In this document: in pieces, positions 16,826 through 25,157 of the stretch | How the letters are laid out: the number at the start of each line of letters is the position of its first letter | Position numbering within the stretch: position 1 is the stretch's first letter | Origin: Paracoccaceae bacterium | GTDB taxonomy: Bacteria; Pseudomonadota; Alphaproteobacteria; Rhodobacterales; Rhodobacteraceae | Reading direction: 5' to 3' | DNA length: 64,000 bases | Assembly: GCA_018223125.1 (NCBI GenBank) | Contig: JAAEZA010000007.1 | Location: 42,098-106,097 of the forward strand | The notes under the pieces: generated by a model | Seen by the model: the letters and a program-made list of their open reading frames with translations, nothing else | The model's database searches: none | What the model was told of the DNA's origin: nothing | Program-made: the position numbers and the translations under genes

Positions 16826-17916
16826 CAGTCCACCAGAAGCCGTGCGGCCCCATGCTCCATATTCACATAAACCGGAGTACCCGGATCGAAAATGCGCTGG
16901 TTGCCCCGTTCGGAGTTCGAGGTTCGGATGATGATTTCCGGACCGTCTGCCAGATCAACAAGGGTCGTAATATCAGTGCCAACGAAAATGTTTTCGCGCA
17001 CAGTTGCCTTCAGGGCATTTCCGTCATCCTGTGTCGCTGTCAGGAACAGCCTTTCAGGACGAACGGACAGATGTACTTTGGATCCGGCAGCCACTTCCTC
17101 TACCGACGGGCAGGTCAGCGCGTGCCCTCCGCCCAGATGGCAGATGGCCTGACCGCTTTCTATCCGGTCAACCGAAACGTCCAGAAGGTTGGTTTCGCCG
17201 ATGAAATCGGCCACGAACATGTTGCGCGGTCTTTCGTAGATGTCCCGCGCATCCCCCAGTTGCTGCAACTCTCCCGATGACATGACAGCGATCCGGTCTG
17301 ACATGGTCAGGGCTTCTTCCTGATCGTGGGTCACGAAAATAAAGGTAATGCCGGTTTCCCGTTGCAGATGCTTCAGTTCCAGTTGCATGGCCTTGCGCAG
17401 CTTCAGGTCGAGCGCCGACAGAGGTTCGTCCAGCAGCAGAACCTTTGGCTGCGGTGCCAGCGCGCGGGCCAGCGCAACCCTTTGTTGCTGTCCACCCGAA
17501 AGTTGCGCGGGTTTGCGCCCCGCAAATTGGGAAAGCTGCACCAGTTCCAGCATTTCGCCTGCACGCTTTCGGGAATCCGATTTGGAATTGCCGCGCATTT
17601 GCAGCCCGAATGCCACATTGTCGAGCACGGTTTTATGCGGGAACAGCGCGTAGTTCTGAAAGACCGTATTCACAGGGCGTTTGTGGGGCGGCAGGCCCTC
17701 TATTTCCTCTCCATACAGAAAGATTGCCCCTTCGCTCACATCTTCAAATCCGGCGATCATCCGCAACAGGGTTGTCTTGCCACAGCCCGAGGGGCCAAGA
17801 AGTGTAAAGAATTCGTTGTCCTTGATCGACAGAGAAATGGTTTTTAACGCGGTGAAATCGCCGTACCGCTTTACTGCGTCGCGGACTTCAATGGCGTTGG
17901 GTTGTTCTAAAGACAC
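16825..17916 (-). CDS. potG: PotG-like polyamine ABC transporter ATPase
   Basis: 363-residue ATPase with Walker A GPSGCGKTT, signature LSGGQQQRVALARAL, Walker B VLLLDEPLSAL, switch His in FVTHDQEEA and a C-terminal TOBE domain (~270-355). The start is GTG at 17916 with a GGGAG ribosome site. First gene of potGHIF plus deacetylase and nitrilase. The likely operator TTAGG-N5-CCTAA lies 85 bases upstream. Confidence 0.92.
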   Translation of the reverse strand: MSLEQPNAIEVRDAVKRYGDFTALKTISLSIKDNEFFTLLGPSGCGKTTLLRMIAGFEDVSEGAIFLYGEEIEGLPPHKRPVNTVFQNYALFPHKTVLDNVAFGLQMRGNSKSDSRKRAGEMLELVQLSQFAGRKPAQLSGGQQQRVALARALAPQPKVLLLDEPLSALDLKLRKAMQLELKHLQRETGITFIFVTHDQEEALTMSDRIAVMSSGELQQLGDARDIYERPRNMFVADFIGETNLLDVSVDRIESGQAICHLGGGHALTCPSVEEVAAGSKVHLSVRPERLFLTATQDDGNALKATVRENIFVGTDITTLVDLADGPEIIIRTSNSERGNQRIFDPGTPVYVNMEHGAARLLVD

Positions 17917-18000
17917 AGGCGCTCCCGGTTGGCGGTGGTGTTGGACAGGACAGTAAGAGAGCCTTCGGACCTTGGTAAGAATTGTCTCCCTCAGTTGAAA

Positions 18001-18015
18001 TTAGGAAAAACCTAA
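18001..18015. promoter_or_regulatory. Inverted repeat TTAGG-N5-CCTAA before potG
   Basis: Sequence TTAGG AAAAA CCTAA, extended to ATTAGG/CCTAAT (18000-18016). It has the T-N11-A layout of LysR-type operators. It lies 85 bases before the potG start. Three further copies lie at 20292, 22551 and 22604. Confidence 0.75.
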
Positions 18016-18104
18016 TGCGAGAATATTGAGCGGAAAAACCATGGAAATGCCTGAATTTTAATACTTTTGAAAAGCGGGGAAGGGCCGGATTTTTCCGGTT
18101 TGCA

Positions 18105-18133
18105 GGCAGCAGGGGGTGATGCCCCCTGCCGCC
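18105..18133 (-). terminator. Strong hairpin after the TMADH-like gene
   Basis: 12-bp GC-rich stem with one mismatch (GGCAGCAGGGGG / CCCCCTGCCGCC), loop TGATG, 9 bases past the stop at 18142. There is no clear T-run directly after it on the minus strand, so it is at best a weak intrinsic terminator. Confidence 0.45.
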
Positions 18134-18141
18134 TGTTCGGG

Positions 18142-20211
18142 TCAGTCAACGGCCAGTTCGGTGATTTCACGGCGGAACGGAAGGGCATCCCCGATGTCCT
18201 CTCCGTCCAGTTCCCGCGCATAGCGGTGTCCGGCATAGGTGGCCCATGCAATCGGGCCGGGGGCATTGGCATCCCCGATCAGTCTAACCGATTTGATCCC
18301 CGCATCTGCCCATTCGGATTCCCGTGATTTCAGGTGGTGGTACAACCCGTTGTTTTCGAGCTTGCTGGCGACCATGACCACAGCATCGCAGTCAAAATTT
18401 TGCTCGGTGCCAGTGTAGACGCAGTCGGATACCACATGCCCCGATTCAATTTGTGTAACGCCTCGGTTCAACACGACGTTAACGCCCATCCCCGCCAGTT
18501 TCTTGTGGATCGCATGTTGTTCCAGGGTGTTGACCGTCCAGTCCGACAGATAGGCCGAAGGGGTGATGATCGTGACGTCACATCCTGCACTGACAAGGAG
18601 TTCCGCCAGAACGCCGCCCATGTAGTAATGATCGTCATCATAGATCACGATTTTTCCTGACGGGATTTTTCCGTCCATGATGTGATCCGGCGTATAGAGC
18701 GGCATGTCCCCGTTAACGGGCATCGGCACCACATGCTGGCGGCTGACACCGTCGTCCCGCCATCTGGCACCGGTTGCGATACAGATGTTTTCAAACCCGA
18801 ATTCCAGTATGCTGCCTGCATCCAACGCGCTGTCGAAATAGGTTTCCACATTGGCTTTCTGGCTGATCTGGTATTCGCGGTAATCCACCACACGTCCCCA
18901 TGCACTCAGCCCCGGAAGCTGTCGTTCTCGGGTGACACGGCCACCCAGAACCGTTTTGGCTTCGGCCAGTGCCACATCGTAACCCCGTTCCGCCAGTGCG
19001 CGGGTGGCTTCCAGTCCTGCAGGGCCGGAGCCGACGACGAGCACCGAACTGCTGGTCCCTTTGGCGTTCATCTGTTCAGGATGCCAGCCCTTGCGCCATT
19101 CCTCCATAAAGGTCGGGTTCTGGGTGCAGCGGCTGATGGACATGGTCATGTCGCCCGTGATGCAGATATTGCACCCGATACATTCGCGGATGTCCTCGAT
19201 CCGGCCTTCCTCGATCTTTTTGGGCAGGAACGGGTCAGCGATAGAGGGCCGCGCGCAGCCGATAAAATCCAGCGTGCCGCTGCGGATCATCTTGGCCATA
19301 ACATCCGGAGATGTGAACCGCCCCACCCCGACGATCGGTTTGTCGGTCAGATCATGGATGCCCCGCACCAGTTGCTCCTGCGCGGCCTCCTCCTTGAAGC
19401 GGGACGGGCCGGAGCAATCCTCCCAAGTGCCCTGTGCCAGATCCCAAAGGTCCGGCAGGTCACGGTTCATTTCGATGAAGTCGCGCACTTCGGCGTTGGA
19501 AAAGCCCAGATCCCCGATGGTTTCATCCAGACTGACCCGAAGGGTAATCCCCATCGTATCCCCCACCGCATCCCGCATGTCCGAGATCACCTCGTTCACG
19601 AAACGGGCGCGGTTTTCTAGGCTGCCGCCGTATTCATCGGAACGCTGGTTAGTGGCGCGGCTTAAAAAATGCTGGAAGATGCCAAAGCCGTGTGCCCCGT
19701 AAAGGCAGATCAGGTCAAAGTCCGCGTCTTTGGAGCGTTTCGCCGCATTCACAAACCAGCGCCGCAGGTCGCGGATGTCCGTTTTGTCGAGCGCACGGGC
19801 CTGTACCGGATCATTGGTAAAGGTGCGGATCGGCATGGCTGAAACCGCAAGGGGCACTTCCTTACTGTAAAGATTCGGCCCGTTGATACCGGAATAGGCC
19901 AGCTGGATCCCCGCAAGCGCGCCGTGTTCCTTCATCTTTTCCGACATTTTGCGCAACTGGGGGATGTCTTTATCCTCCCAAAGCCGCAACTCGATAAAGG
20001 GGGTGATTTCCGACGTGTGGTGCATTTCACATTGTTCGGTAAAGACCACGCCCCAGCCGCCTTGGGATTTGATCCCGCGCATCGCTGCCGCTGCAGACGG
20101 ATCGCGGTAACCGCCGCCGTTGCAATGGGGCACCTGATAGAAACGGTTCTTGGATGTTACAGGGCCGATGTCCATCGGTTCGAACAATATATCATAACGG
20201 GGATCGCGCAC
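18142..20211 (-). CDS. Trimethylamine-dehydrogenase-like iron-sulfur flavoprotein with altered substrate pocket
   Basis: 689-residue amine dehydrogenase homologue: FMN TIM barrel (~1-335), 4Fe-4S site, then an ADP/FAD-like domain (VLVVGSGPAGLEA, ~390). The GTG start at 20211 has a GGAGGT ribosome site. TMADH residues are kept: Cys30 (6-S-cysteinyl FMN link, QVPHC), Tyr171/His174 (YGAH), Asp265 near GPSRF, and Cys344/347/350/362 for the cluster. The trimethylammonium cage is not kept: Tyr60 is Gln, Ser74 is Glu, Trp105 is Ala and Trp355 is Asp354; only Trp264 (here 263) remains. It should oxidise an N-methyl or primary/secondary amine, but probably not trimethylamine. StcD/DgcA-type N-demethylase is an alternative name. 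Confidence 0.85.
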   Translation of the reverse strand: MRDPRYDILFEPMDIGPVTSKNRFYQVPHCNGGGYRDPSAAAAMRGIKSQGGWGVVFTEQCEMHHTSEITPFIELRLWEDKDIPQLRKMSEKMKEHGALAGIQLAYSGINGPNLYSKEVPLAVSAMPIRTFTNDPVQARALDKTDIRDLRRWFVNAAKRSKDADFDLICLYGAHGFGIFQHFLSRATNQRSDEYGGSLENRARFVNEVISDMRDAVGDTMGITLRVSLDETIGDLGFSNAEVRDFIEMNRDLPDLWDLAQGTWEDCSGPSRFKEEAAQEQLVRGIHDLTDKPIVGVGRFTSPDVMAKMIRSGTLDFIGCARPSIADPFLPKKIEEGRIEDIRECIGCNICITGDMTMSISRCTQNPTFMEEWRKGWHPEQMNAKGTSSSVLVVGSGPAGLEATRALAERGYDVALAEAKTVLGGRVTRERQLPGLSAWGRVVDYREYQISQKANVETYFDSALDAGSILEFGFENICIATGARWRDDGVSRQHVVPMPVNGDMPLYTPDHIMDGKIPSGKIVIYDDDHYYMGGVLAELLVSAGCDVTIITPSAYLSDWTVNTLEQHAIHKKLAGMGVNVVLNRGVTQIESGHVVSDCVYTGTEQNFDCDAVVMVASKLENNGLYHHLKSRESEWADAGIKSVRLIGDANAPGPIAWATYAGHRYARELDGEDIGDALPFRREITELAVD

Positions 20212-20291
20212 GGGCACCTCCTTAGGCTGCAATTGCGCGCAGATTAACCCTCGCGTGAAGCGGGCAACAGTCTGGCTTGCAAAACCGCTGC

Positions 20292-20306
20292 TTAGGCCGC
20301 GCCTAA
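20292..20306. promoter_or_regulatory. Inverted repeat TTAGG-N5-CCTAA before the TMADH-like gene
   Basis: TTAGG CCGCG CCTAA, perfect arms, 81 bases before the GTG at 20211. It overlaps the last codons of the upstream LysR gene, so the dehydrogenase likely has its own promoter at this point. Confidence 0.75.
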
Positions 20307-21253
20307 TCCGCCGCTTTGGTGTCCTTGGCAGTGACATTCAGGCCCGGCAAACGCCCGTCGCGGTATTCCGTCAGACAGTGCTGCATGAAGGCGCGGATCA
20401 CGCTGGCGCTGTCAGCATCTTTTGAAGCCAATAGCCCGAGTTGCATCGGGCGGGCTTCCCCGTTCAGGGGAACAAAACACAAGGGTTTGCCATCCGGTGA
20501 CAGATCGTTCAATGGGCGCACGTTGGCGATGGAGAACCCGAAACCATTGGCCACAAGGCTGCGCATGACGGCCATATCCCGCGTGCGTTCCGTCACTTTC
20601 GGCTTGGCGCCGGAAGCACCGAAAAACGACAGGAAATATTCCGAACTGAAGGGCAGGTCCAGCAGGACCATCGGGTAGGGCAGCAGATCCTCGACGCTGA
20701 CGCTGGCGCGCACGGCCAGCGGATGATCGGGCTTCAGGATTGCATAAGGGGGCAGGGTAGCGATCGGCTGGAATTTAAGATCACTCGGCAGATCAAGGTC
20801 ATAGGTCAGTGCGATGTCGATTTCGCCGCGCCGTAATTTGCTGAAAATCTGCGCCTGATCCAGTTCGTGCTGGGTGACGCGCACATCGGGAAACAGCGCC
20901 TCGAAACTGGCCCGCAGCGCAGGGACAACCATCTGGGCAAAGGTCAGCAGCACGCCGATGGATAGCGGGCCCTGCACGTTTCCGGATACGTCCGCCGCGA
21001 GATCCACCAGCTTTTCAGCGTTATCGAGCACCAGCTTGGCCTGCTTCATCATTTCGCGCCCTGCCAGTGTCAGGGACAAACCTTGCGCATGCTGGCGCAC
21101 GAACAGGGGCAGGCCGAACTCTTTTTCAAGCTGGTTCACCGCAGCAGAAATGGACGGCGAGGACACGTTCACCTTTTCGGCCGCCATCGCGATACTTCCC
21201 ATTTCACCAACGGCAACGAAATATTCAAGCTGGCGCAGGGTGAATCTCAGCAT
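20303..21253 (-). CDS. LysR-type regulator, probable regulator of the amine cluster
   Basis: 316 residues from Met 21253 (MLRFTLRQLEYFVAVGEMGS). N-terminal winged helix-turn-helix (~3-62, AMAAEKVNVSSPSISAAVNQ) and a periplasmic-binding-like effector domain (~92-295). Downstream of ridA-DUF1028 and upstream of the dehydrogenase, all on the same strand. Four TTAGG-N5-CCTAA sites at the surrounding promoters fit a LysR operator, so I infer that this protein controls potGHIF, the dehydrogenase, ridA and the monooxygenase. Effector unknown; an amine or its imine/aldehyde is plausible. Confidence 0.88.
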   Translation of the reverse strand: MLRFTLRQLEYFVAVGEMGSIAMAAEKVNVSSPSISAAVNQLEKEFGLPLFVRQHAQGLSLTLAGREMMKQAKLVLDNAEKLVDLAADVSGNVQGPLSIGVLLTFAQMVVPALRASFEALFPDVRVTQHELDQAQIFSKLRRGEIDIALTYDLDLPSDLKFQPIATLPPYAILKPDHPLAVRASVSVEDLLPYPMVLLDLPFSSEYFLSFFGASGAKPKVTERTRDMAVMRSLVANGFGFSIANVRPLNDLSPDGKPLCFVPLNGEARPMQLGLLASKDADSASVIRAFMQHCLTEYRDGRLPGLNVTAKDTKAAD

Positions 21254-21346
21254 CGGGTTTCCAGTCCTCAAACGCGGCGACGTGCAGCGGGTATGCCCCT
21301 GTTATAGCGGCAGGAATTTGCAAGGGGAAGATATGGCCTTCAGGGT

Positions 21347-22021
21347 TCAATCGTCCCCCGGCACACCGTAGGAGGGGGCCTCACGCGGATCAAGCGCCCG
21401 TAGCACATAGGCGTCCAGCTGGGGCTTGTAGATCTCCCAGGCGGTGGCGATATTTTCAATCGGGCAGTCTTGCGTCCAGTCGCAGCGCAGATCGGCCACA
21501 GGCCAACTGACCTTATCCACAATCATCATACCGGCAGAATGGACCGGACCGGCCTCACCACCCGCGTTCAGACCAGCCCGCATCGCGGCGATCAGACGAT
21601 CCCCGATATGGCCCGATGCCGCAAGATAGCCGTCCACAATGGCCTGTGGCACCGTGTCATTGGCCAGAAGATTGCCCCCCGACGCCACATTTTCGGCCAT
21701 CGCCTGTGTCCAGATCCCCAGCGAGTTCGGGCCCGAATGAATGGCGGTGCGTCCTTCGTAATCCACGGCGAGCACTTGTCTGTACTCGATGAACTTCCCA
21801 CGCGCCCTGACCTGATCAATCGCCTTTTCCGCGCCAAGCCCTTGCCCCATCAGATCAAGCGCAAGGGGTCCAAGGCTCGGGTCGGTGACATTTTGCGTCG
21901 CCACCGCTCCGACACCGGAGCGGGCAAAAGAACACCGCGCGGCAACCGCCGGAGAGGATGAGGATATGGCAACACCGAACATGCCGGTATCAGGACAGCG
22001 GGCAACAAGTGAAAAGGTCAT
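21347..22021 (-). CDS. DUF1028 family protein (Ntn-hydrolase-like)
   Basis: 224 residues beginning MTFSLVARCPDTGMFGVAIS, the DUF1028 opening, with ARCSFARSGVGAVATQNVTD and GNLLANDTVPQAIVDGYLA as further family segments. The family is predicted to have an Ntn-hydrolase fold and is often found beside RidA or peptidases; its reaction is not known to me. Start at 22021 overlaps the ridA stop as ATGA. No signal peptide. Confidence 0.88.
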   Translation of the reverse strand: MTFSLVARCPDTGMFGVAISSSSPAVAARCSFARSGVGAVATQNVTDPSLGPLALDLMGQGLGAEKAIDQVRARGKFIEYRQVLAVDYEGRTAIHSGPNSLGIWTQAMAENVASGGNLLANDTVPQAIVDGYLAASGHIGDRLIAAMRAGLNAGGEAGPVHSAGMMIVDKVSWPVADLRCDWTQDCPIENIATAWEIYKPQLDAYVLRALDPREAPSYGVPGDD

Positions 22022-22434
22022 TCCGGTATCACCGCTGTGCCGTCGATTTCCACCAGCCATTCGGGCCGCGCCAGAGCTTGCACGACAAGACCGGTCGATA
22101 CCGGATGCACCCCTTTGATGTATTCGCCCATTGTGCGGTAGACGGCTTCGCGGTGGCGGACATCTGTGATGTAGACAACCACTTTGACCAGATGCTCCAT
22201 CCCGCCGCCTGCTTCCTGAATCAGCTGGCGGATGTTCTGCATCACCTTATGGGTCTGCTCTACCGGATCATGGCTGTCGATGTTTCTGGCGTCATCCAGA
22301 TTTTGCGGGCATTGCCCCCGCAGCCAGACGGTTTTGCCGCCCTGCGTGACCACGGCCTGACACAGATCATTGTCGAGATTCTGTTCGGGGTAGGTGTCGG
22401 AGGTGTTGAATTTGCGAATACGTGTGTGGGCCAT
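22018..22434 (-). CDS. RidA/YjgF family imine deaminase-like protein
   Basis: 138 residues from Met 22434. RidA-type proteins hydrolyse reactive enamine/imine intermediates made by amine or amino-acid oxidising enzymes. Family segments: LWLRGQCPQN-like (VWLRGQCPQNLDD), QTHKVMQNIRQLIQEAGGG and VKVVVYITDVRHREAV. The C-terminal RPEWLVEIDGTAVI part fits the RidA subgroup with RPxxLVEI, where the catalytic Arg is expected. First gene of ridA-DUF1028; a LysR-like site lies 117 bases upstream. A role beside an amine dehydrogenase makes sense. Confidence 0.88.
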   Translation of the reverse strand: MAHTRIRKFNTSDTYPEQNLDNDLCQAVVTQGGKTVWLRGQCPQNLDDARNIDSHDPVEQTHKVMQNIRQLIQEAGGGMEHLVKVVVYITDVRHREAVYRTMGEYIKGVHPVSTGLVVQALARPEWLVEIDGTAVIPE

Positions 22435-22550
22435 GAAAGATCCTCTGCAACTGACAGGCGGGGGCGGGCGATCCACAGCCCCCTGCGCATTATGGCTTCA
22501 GCAATATGGGAATATTTGGCAGCGAAAAGTACGGAGTGCCTCAGCCCCGA

Positions 22551-22565
22551 TTAGGCGCTTCCTAA
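22551..22565. promoter_or_regulatory. Inverted repeat TTAGG-N5-CCTAA, ridA side of divergent region
   Basis: TTAGG CGCTT CCTAA, perfect arms, 117 bases before the ridA start. Confidence 0.72.
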
Positions 22566-22603
22566 CCGCATCCGGTAAATTGATCCCGCCACGAAGGGTT
22601 GAT

Positions 22604-22618
22604 TTAGCCTCTGCCTAA
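22604..22618. promoter_or_regulatory. Inverted repeat TTAG(C)-N5-CCTAA, monooxygenase side
   Basis: TTAGC CTCTG CCTAA, one mismatch to the TTAGG arm. It lies 86 bases before the monooxygenase start at 22704, the same distance as at potG and the dehydrogenase. Confidence 0.65.
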
Positions 22619-22703
22619 GCAATGCTGCGAGATATACTGTTTTTCAGCTTCCGGCCCGTTCCCTAGGGTGCCTGCATCTTAAAAGAGAACAAAGGATTCC
22701 GGA

Positions 22704-23978
22704 ATGCCCGTAGAAAAGACAGATACGTTGGTTGTTGGTGCCGGTCAGGCCGGTATTGCCATGAGCGAACATCTCGGTGCTCTGGGTGTGGATCACATTG
22801 TTCTGGAGCGGGACCGCATTGCAGAACGCTGGCGCACGGGGCGCTGGGATTCTCTGGTGGCCAACGGCCCTGCGTGGCACGACCGTTTCCCGAACCGCGC
22901 ATTCATTGGCCATGATCCAGAAGCCTTTGTGCCAAAGGAAAGTGTGGCGGATTACTTTGTAGACTACGCAAAGCAGATCAACGCCCCTGTGCGATGTGGC
23001 GTCGAAGTGCACCGTGCGCGGCGCACGCCTGACGGTTCTGCCTTTCTGGTGGATACCAGCGCCGGAGAGATTGAAACAAAACGGATCGTTGCGGCCACCG
23101 GACCGTTCCAGAAGCCGCTGATCCCGCAACTGGTGCCCCAAAGCGCGGGGCTGATGCAAATCCACTCTCACGATTACCGCAATCCGGACCGGTTGCCCCA
23201 AGGGGCTGTTATGGTGGTCGGTGCCGGATCGTCCGGTGCGCAGATTGCAGAGGAACTGATGGATGCAGGGCGCAGGGTTTACCTGTCTGTCGGGCCACAC
23301 GACCGTCCGCCGCGCAGCTATCGCGGCCGGGATTTCGTCTGGTGGCTCGGGGTGCTGGGCAAATGGGACATGCTGACGCCCGGTCCGGGGACCGAACATG
23401 TCACCATCGCGGTCAGCGGGGCAAAGGGCGGGAAGACCGTCGATTTCCGCCGCTTCGCTGCCGGTGGAATGCAGCTTGTCGGCCGGACCGAGCGGTTTGT
23501 GGATGGCAAGTTGCAGTTTGCGCCGGATCTTGCGGAAAATATTGCGCGGGGTGATGCGAACCACGCATCAGTTCTGGACGAGGCAGACGCCTATGTAACA
23601 CGCCACGGGCTTAACCTGCCCGAAGACCCCGAGGAACGCCGGCGCTGGCCCGATCCTACCTGCCTGACCGACCCGATCACAGAACTGGATGTCACAGAGG
23701 CCGGCGTTACCTCGATCATCTGGGCCACAGGCTTTTCTGTGGATTACAGCTGGCTGGAAATTGACGCTTTTGATGCCAATGGAAAGCCGGTTCACCAGCG
23801 CGGGGTCTCACCGGAGCGGGGGGTCTATTACGTCGGTTTGCCGTGGCAGTCCCGGCGCGGATCTTCCTTTATCTGGGGTGTCTGGCATGATGCGAAATAT
23901 GTGGCGGACCAGATTGCGATCCAGCGGGCCTATGACGCTTATCAGCCACAGGAAATGCTGTCGGCAAAAGCCGGTTAG
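22704..23978 (+). CDS. CzcO-like flavin-containing monooxygenase
   Basis: 424-residue FAD/NADPH monooxygenase. FAD motif VVGAGQAGIAMSEHL (~10), NADPH motif VVGAGSSGAQIAEEL (~171), and a late IIWATGF motif (~338) typical of class B flavin monooxygenases. Between them lies HSHDYRNP, which corresponds to the S-x-Y type linker of CzcO-like proteins rather than the classical FxGxxxHxxxY of TMA monooxygenase. It likely N- or C-oxygenates an amine-derived intermediate; the substrate is not readable. Divergent from ridA, sharing the operator region. Confidence 0.85.
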   Translation: MPVEKTDTLVVGAGQAGIAMSEHLGALGVDHIVLERDRIAERWRTGRWDSLVANGPAWHDRFPNRAFIGHDPEAFVPKESVADYFVDYAKQINAPVRCGVEVHRARRTPDGSAFLVDTSAGEIETKRIVAATGPFQKPLIPQLVPQSAGLMQIHSHDYRNPDRLPQGAVMVVGAGSSGAQIAEELMDAGRRVYLSVGPHDRPPRSYRGRDFVWWLGVLGKWDMLTPGPGTEHVTIAVSGAKGGKTVDFRRFAAGGMQLVGRTERFVDGKLQFAPDLAENIARGDANHASVLDEADAYVTRHGLNLPEDPEERRRWPDPTCLTDPITELDVTEAGVTSIIWATGFSVDYSWLEIDAFDANGKPVHQRGVSPERGVYYVGLPWQSRRGSSFIWGVWHDAKYVADQIAIQRAYDAYQPQEMLSAKAG

Positions 23979-23996
23979 GACCGGATACTTGCCAAA

Positions 23997-24023
23997 TGGC
24001 ATTATATGCACTATATTATGCCA
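23997..24023. promoter_or_regulatory. Palindromic operator of the toxin-antitoxin pair
   Basis: Near-perfect 27-base palindrome: arm TGGCATTATAT and its complement with one mismatch, 5-base centre. It lies 16 bases before the antitoxin ATG and contains TATATTAT, a likely -10. Autoregulation by the antitoxin is inferred. Confidence 0.7.
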
Positions 24024-24038
24024 TAAAGGAGTTCCGCC

Positions 24039-24449
24039 ATGGCGCTGCACCAGTTGGAAACCAAAGCGCAGGATTTTGCGCCCGACCCGATCACCGATGC
24101 CGAGGCCGCAGCGATGTTGCGGGCGGTTCTGACCCTGTTTGAAAAATGGGGCGTGATTGATGAGGAAGCCGCGACACTGCTGGACCTTCCGGTGCGAACC
24201 TATCGCCGCTGGAAGGCGGGGCAACCCGGACGTCTGGACCGTGACACGCGGGCGCGGTTGTCCAACCTTCTTGGCATCCACAAAGCCCTGCGCCTGCTGT
24301 TCAGCGAACCGCAGCGGGGCTATGACTGGATCAAAGCCGGAAATGCAGCGTTCAGCGGCCAGTCTGCACTTTCTGTGATGCTGGGGGGGGAACTGACAGA
24401 CCTGATGCGCGTGCGCCGCTATCTTGATGCAGAGCGTGGCGCCTGGTGA
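24039..24449 (+). CDS. Xre/MbcA/ParS-type antitoxin (DUF2384)
   Basis: 136 residues. The N-terminal half carries an Xre-like helix-turn-helix (AATLLDLPVRTYRRWKAGQ) and the C-terminal half the DUF2384 toxin-binding domain (LGIHKALRLLFSEPQRGYDW, then GQSALSVMLGGELTDLMRVR). It should bind and neutralise the RES toxin encoded directly downstream, with which it shares a GTGA overlap, and repress the pair through the palindrome in front. Confidence 0.9.
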   Translation: MALHQLETKAQDFAPDPITDAEAAAMLRAVLTLFEKWGVIDEEAATLLDLPVRTYRRWKAGQPGRLDRDTRARLSNLLGIHKALRLLFSEPQRGYDWIKAGNAAFSGQSALSVMLGGELTDLMRVRRYLDAERGAW

Positions 24450-25150
24450 TTTCACCGCAGGATGTGCCCGTTAACCGGATTGACTGGACCGGCGCGGTGC
24501 GGATCATCCGTAGCGTTTACCCCCCGATTGACCTGTTCGAAGACATCGCCGCCCCCGAGGACTGGCCACTGTTGATCTCTGCCGAGCAGAAAACCAATCC
24601 CCGCCTGATGGAAACCATCGGAAATCTGGACCTGATACCGCCCCACCGCCGTGTCGGGGGGCAGGGGGCAAGCTATCTTATGGCACCATTCACCCACACA
24701 AGTACCGACCGTCCCAGCCGGTTTTCAGACGGTCGCCGCGGTGTGCTTTATGTTGCGAGCGATTTTGAAACAGCGGTTTACGAGACCATTCACCACCATA
24801 CACGGTTCATGGCGGCCACGGCGCAACCGGCGGGCTGGACATCCCAATTCCGCGAATTGGTGCTGGATGTTCACGCCAGTCTGCATGACCTGCGCGGACT
24901 GAACGCAGATGCGCTTCTGCATCCTGAAAACTATCAGGCTGCGCAAGAATTCGGCGCGGCTGTGCGTGCTGCCGGCGGCGAAGGTATCGCCTACCCGAGC
25001 GTGCGGGGCGAAGGCGATTGCACCGGTCTGTTTTTCCCCGATCTGGCCGAGGCTCCGCTACAGGGGCGGCATCTGGATTACCACTGGAACGGAAGCGCCG
25101 TTGATCTTGTCCGTGATGCAGGCAACGGCACGGTGTATCGCGTGGATTGA
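24446..25150 (+). CDS. RES-domain toxin (NAD-degrading type)
   Basis: 234 residues; RES family toxins phosphorolyse or hydrolyse NAD+. The three namesake polar residues are visible: Arg in VRIIRSVYPP, Glu in YVASDFETAVYETIHHH and Ser in GIAYPSVRGEGDC. Start is GTG at 24446, overlapping the antitoxin stop (GTGA). The unit probably ends before the convergent Lrp gene (7-base gap). Intact, with no frameshift seen. Confidence 0.9.
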   Translation: MISPQDVPVNRIDWTGAVRIIRSVYPPIDLFEDIAAPEDWPLLISAEQKTNPRLMETIGNLDLIPPHRRVGGQGASYLMAPFTHTSTDRPSRFSDGRRGVLYVASDFETAVYETIHHHTRFMAATAQPAGWTSQFRELVLDVHASLHDLRGLNADALLHPENYQAAQEFGAAVRAAGGEGIAYPSVRGEGDCTGLFFPDLAEAPLQGRHLDYHWNGSAVDLVRDAGNGTVYRVD

Positions 25151-25157
25151 TCCGCCG

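Noticed and set aside
22704..23978. Trimethylamine monooxygenase (Tmm)
   Set aside because: The classical FxGxxxHxxxY motif is not present; the linker is HSHDYRNP of CzcO-like enzymes.
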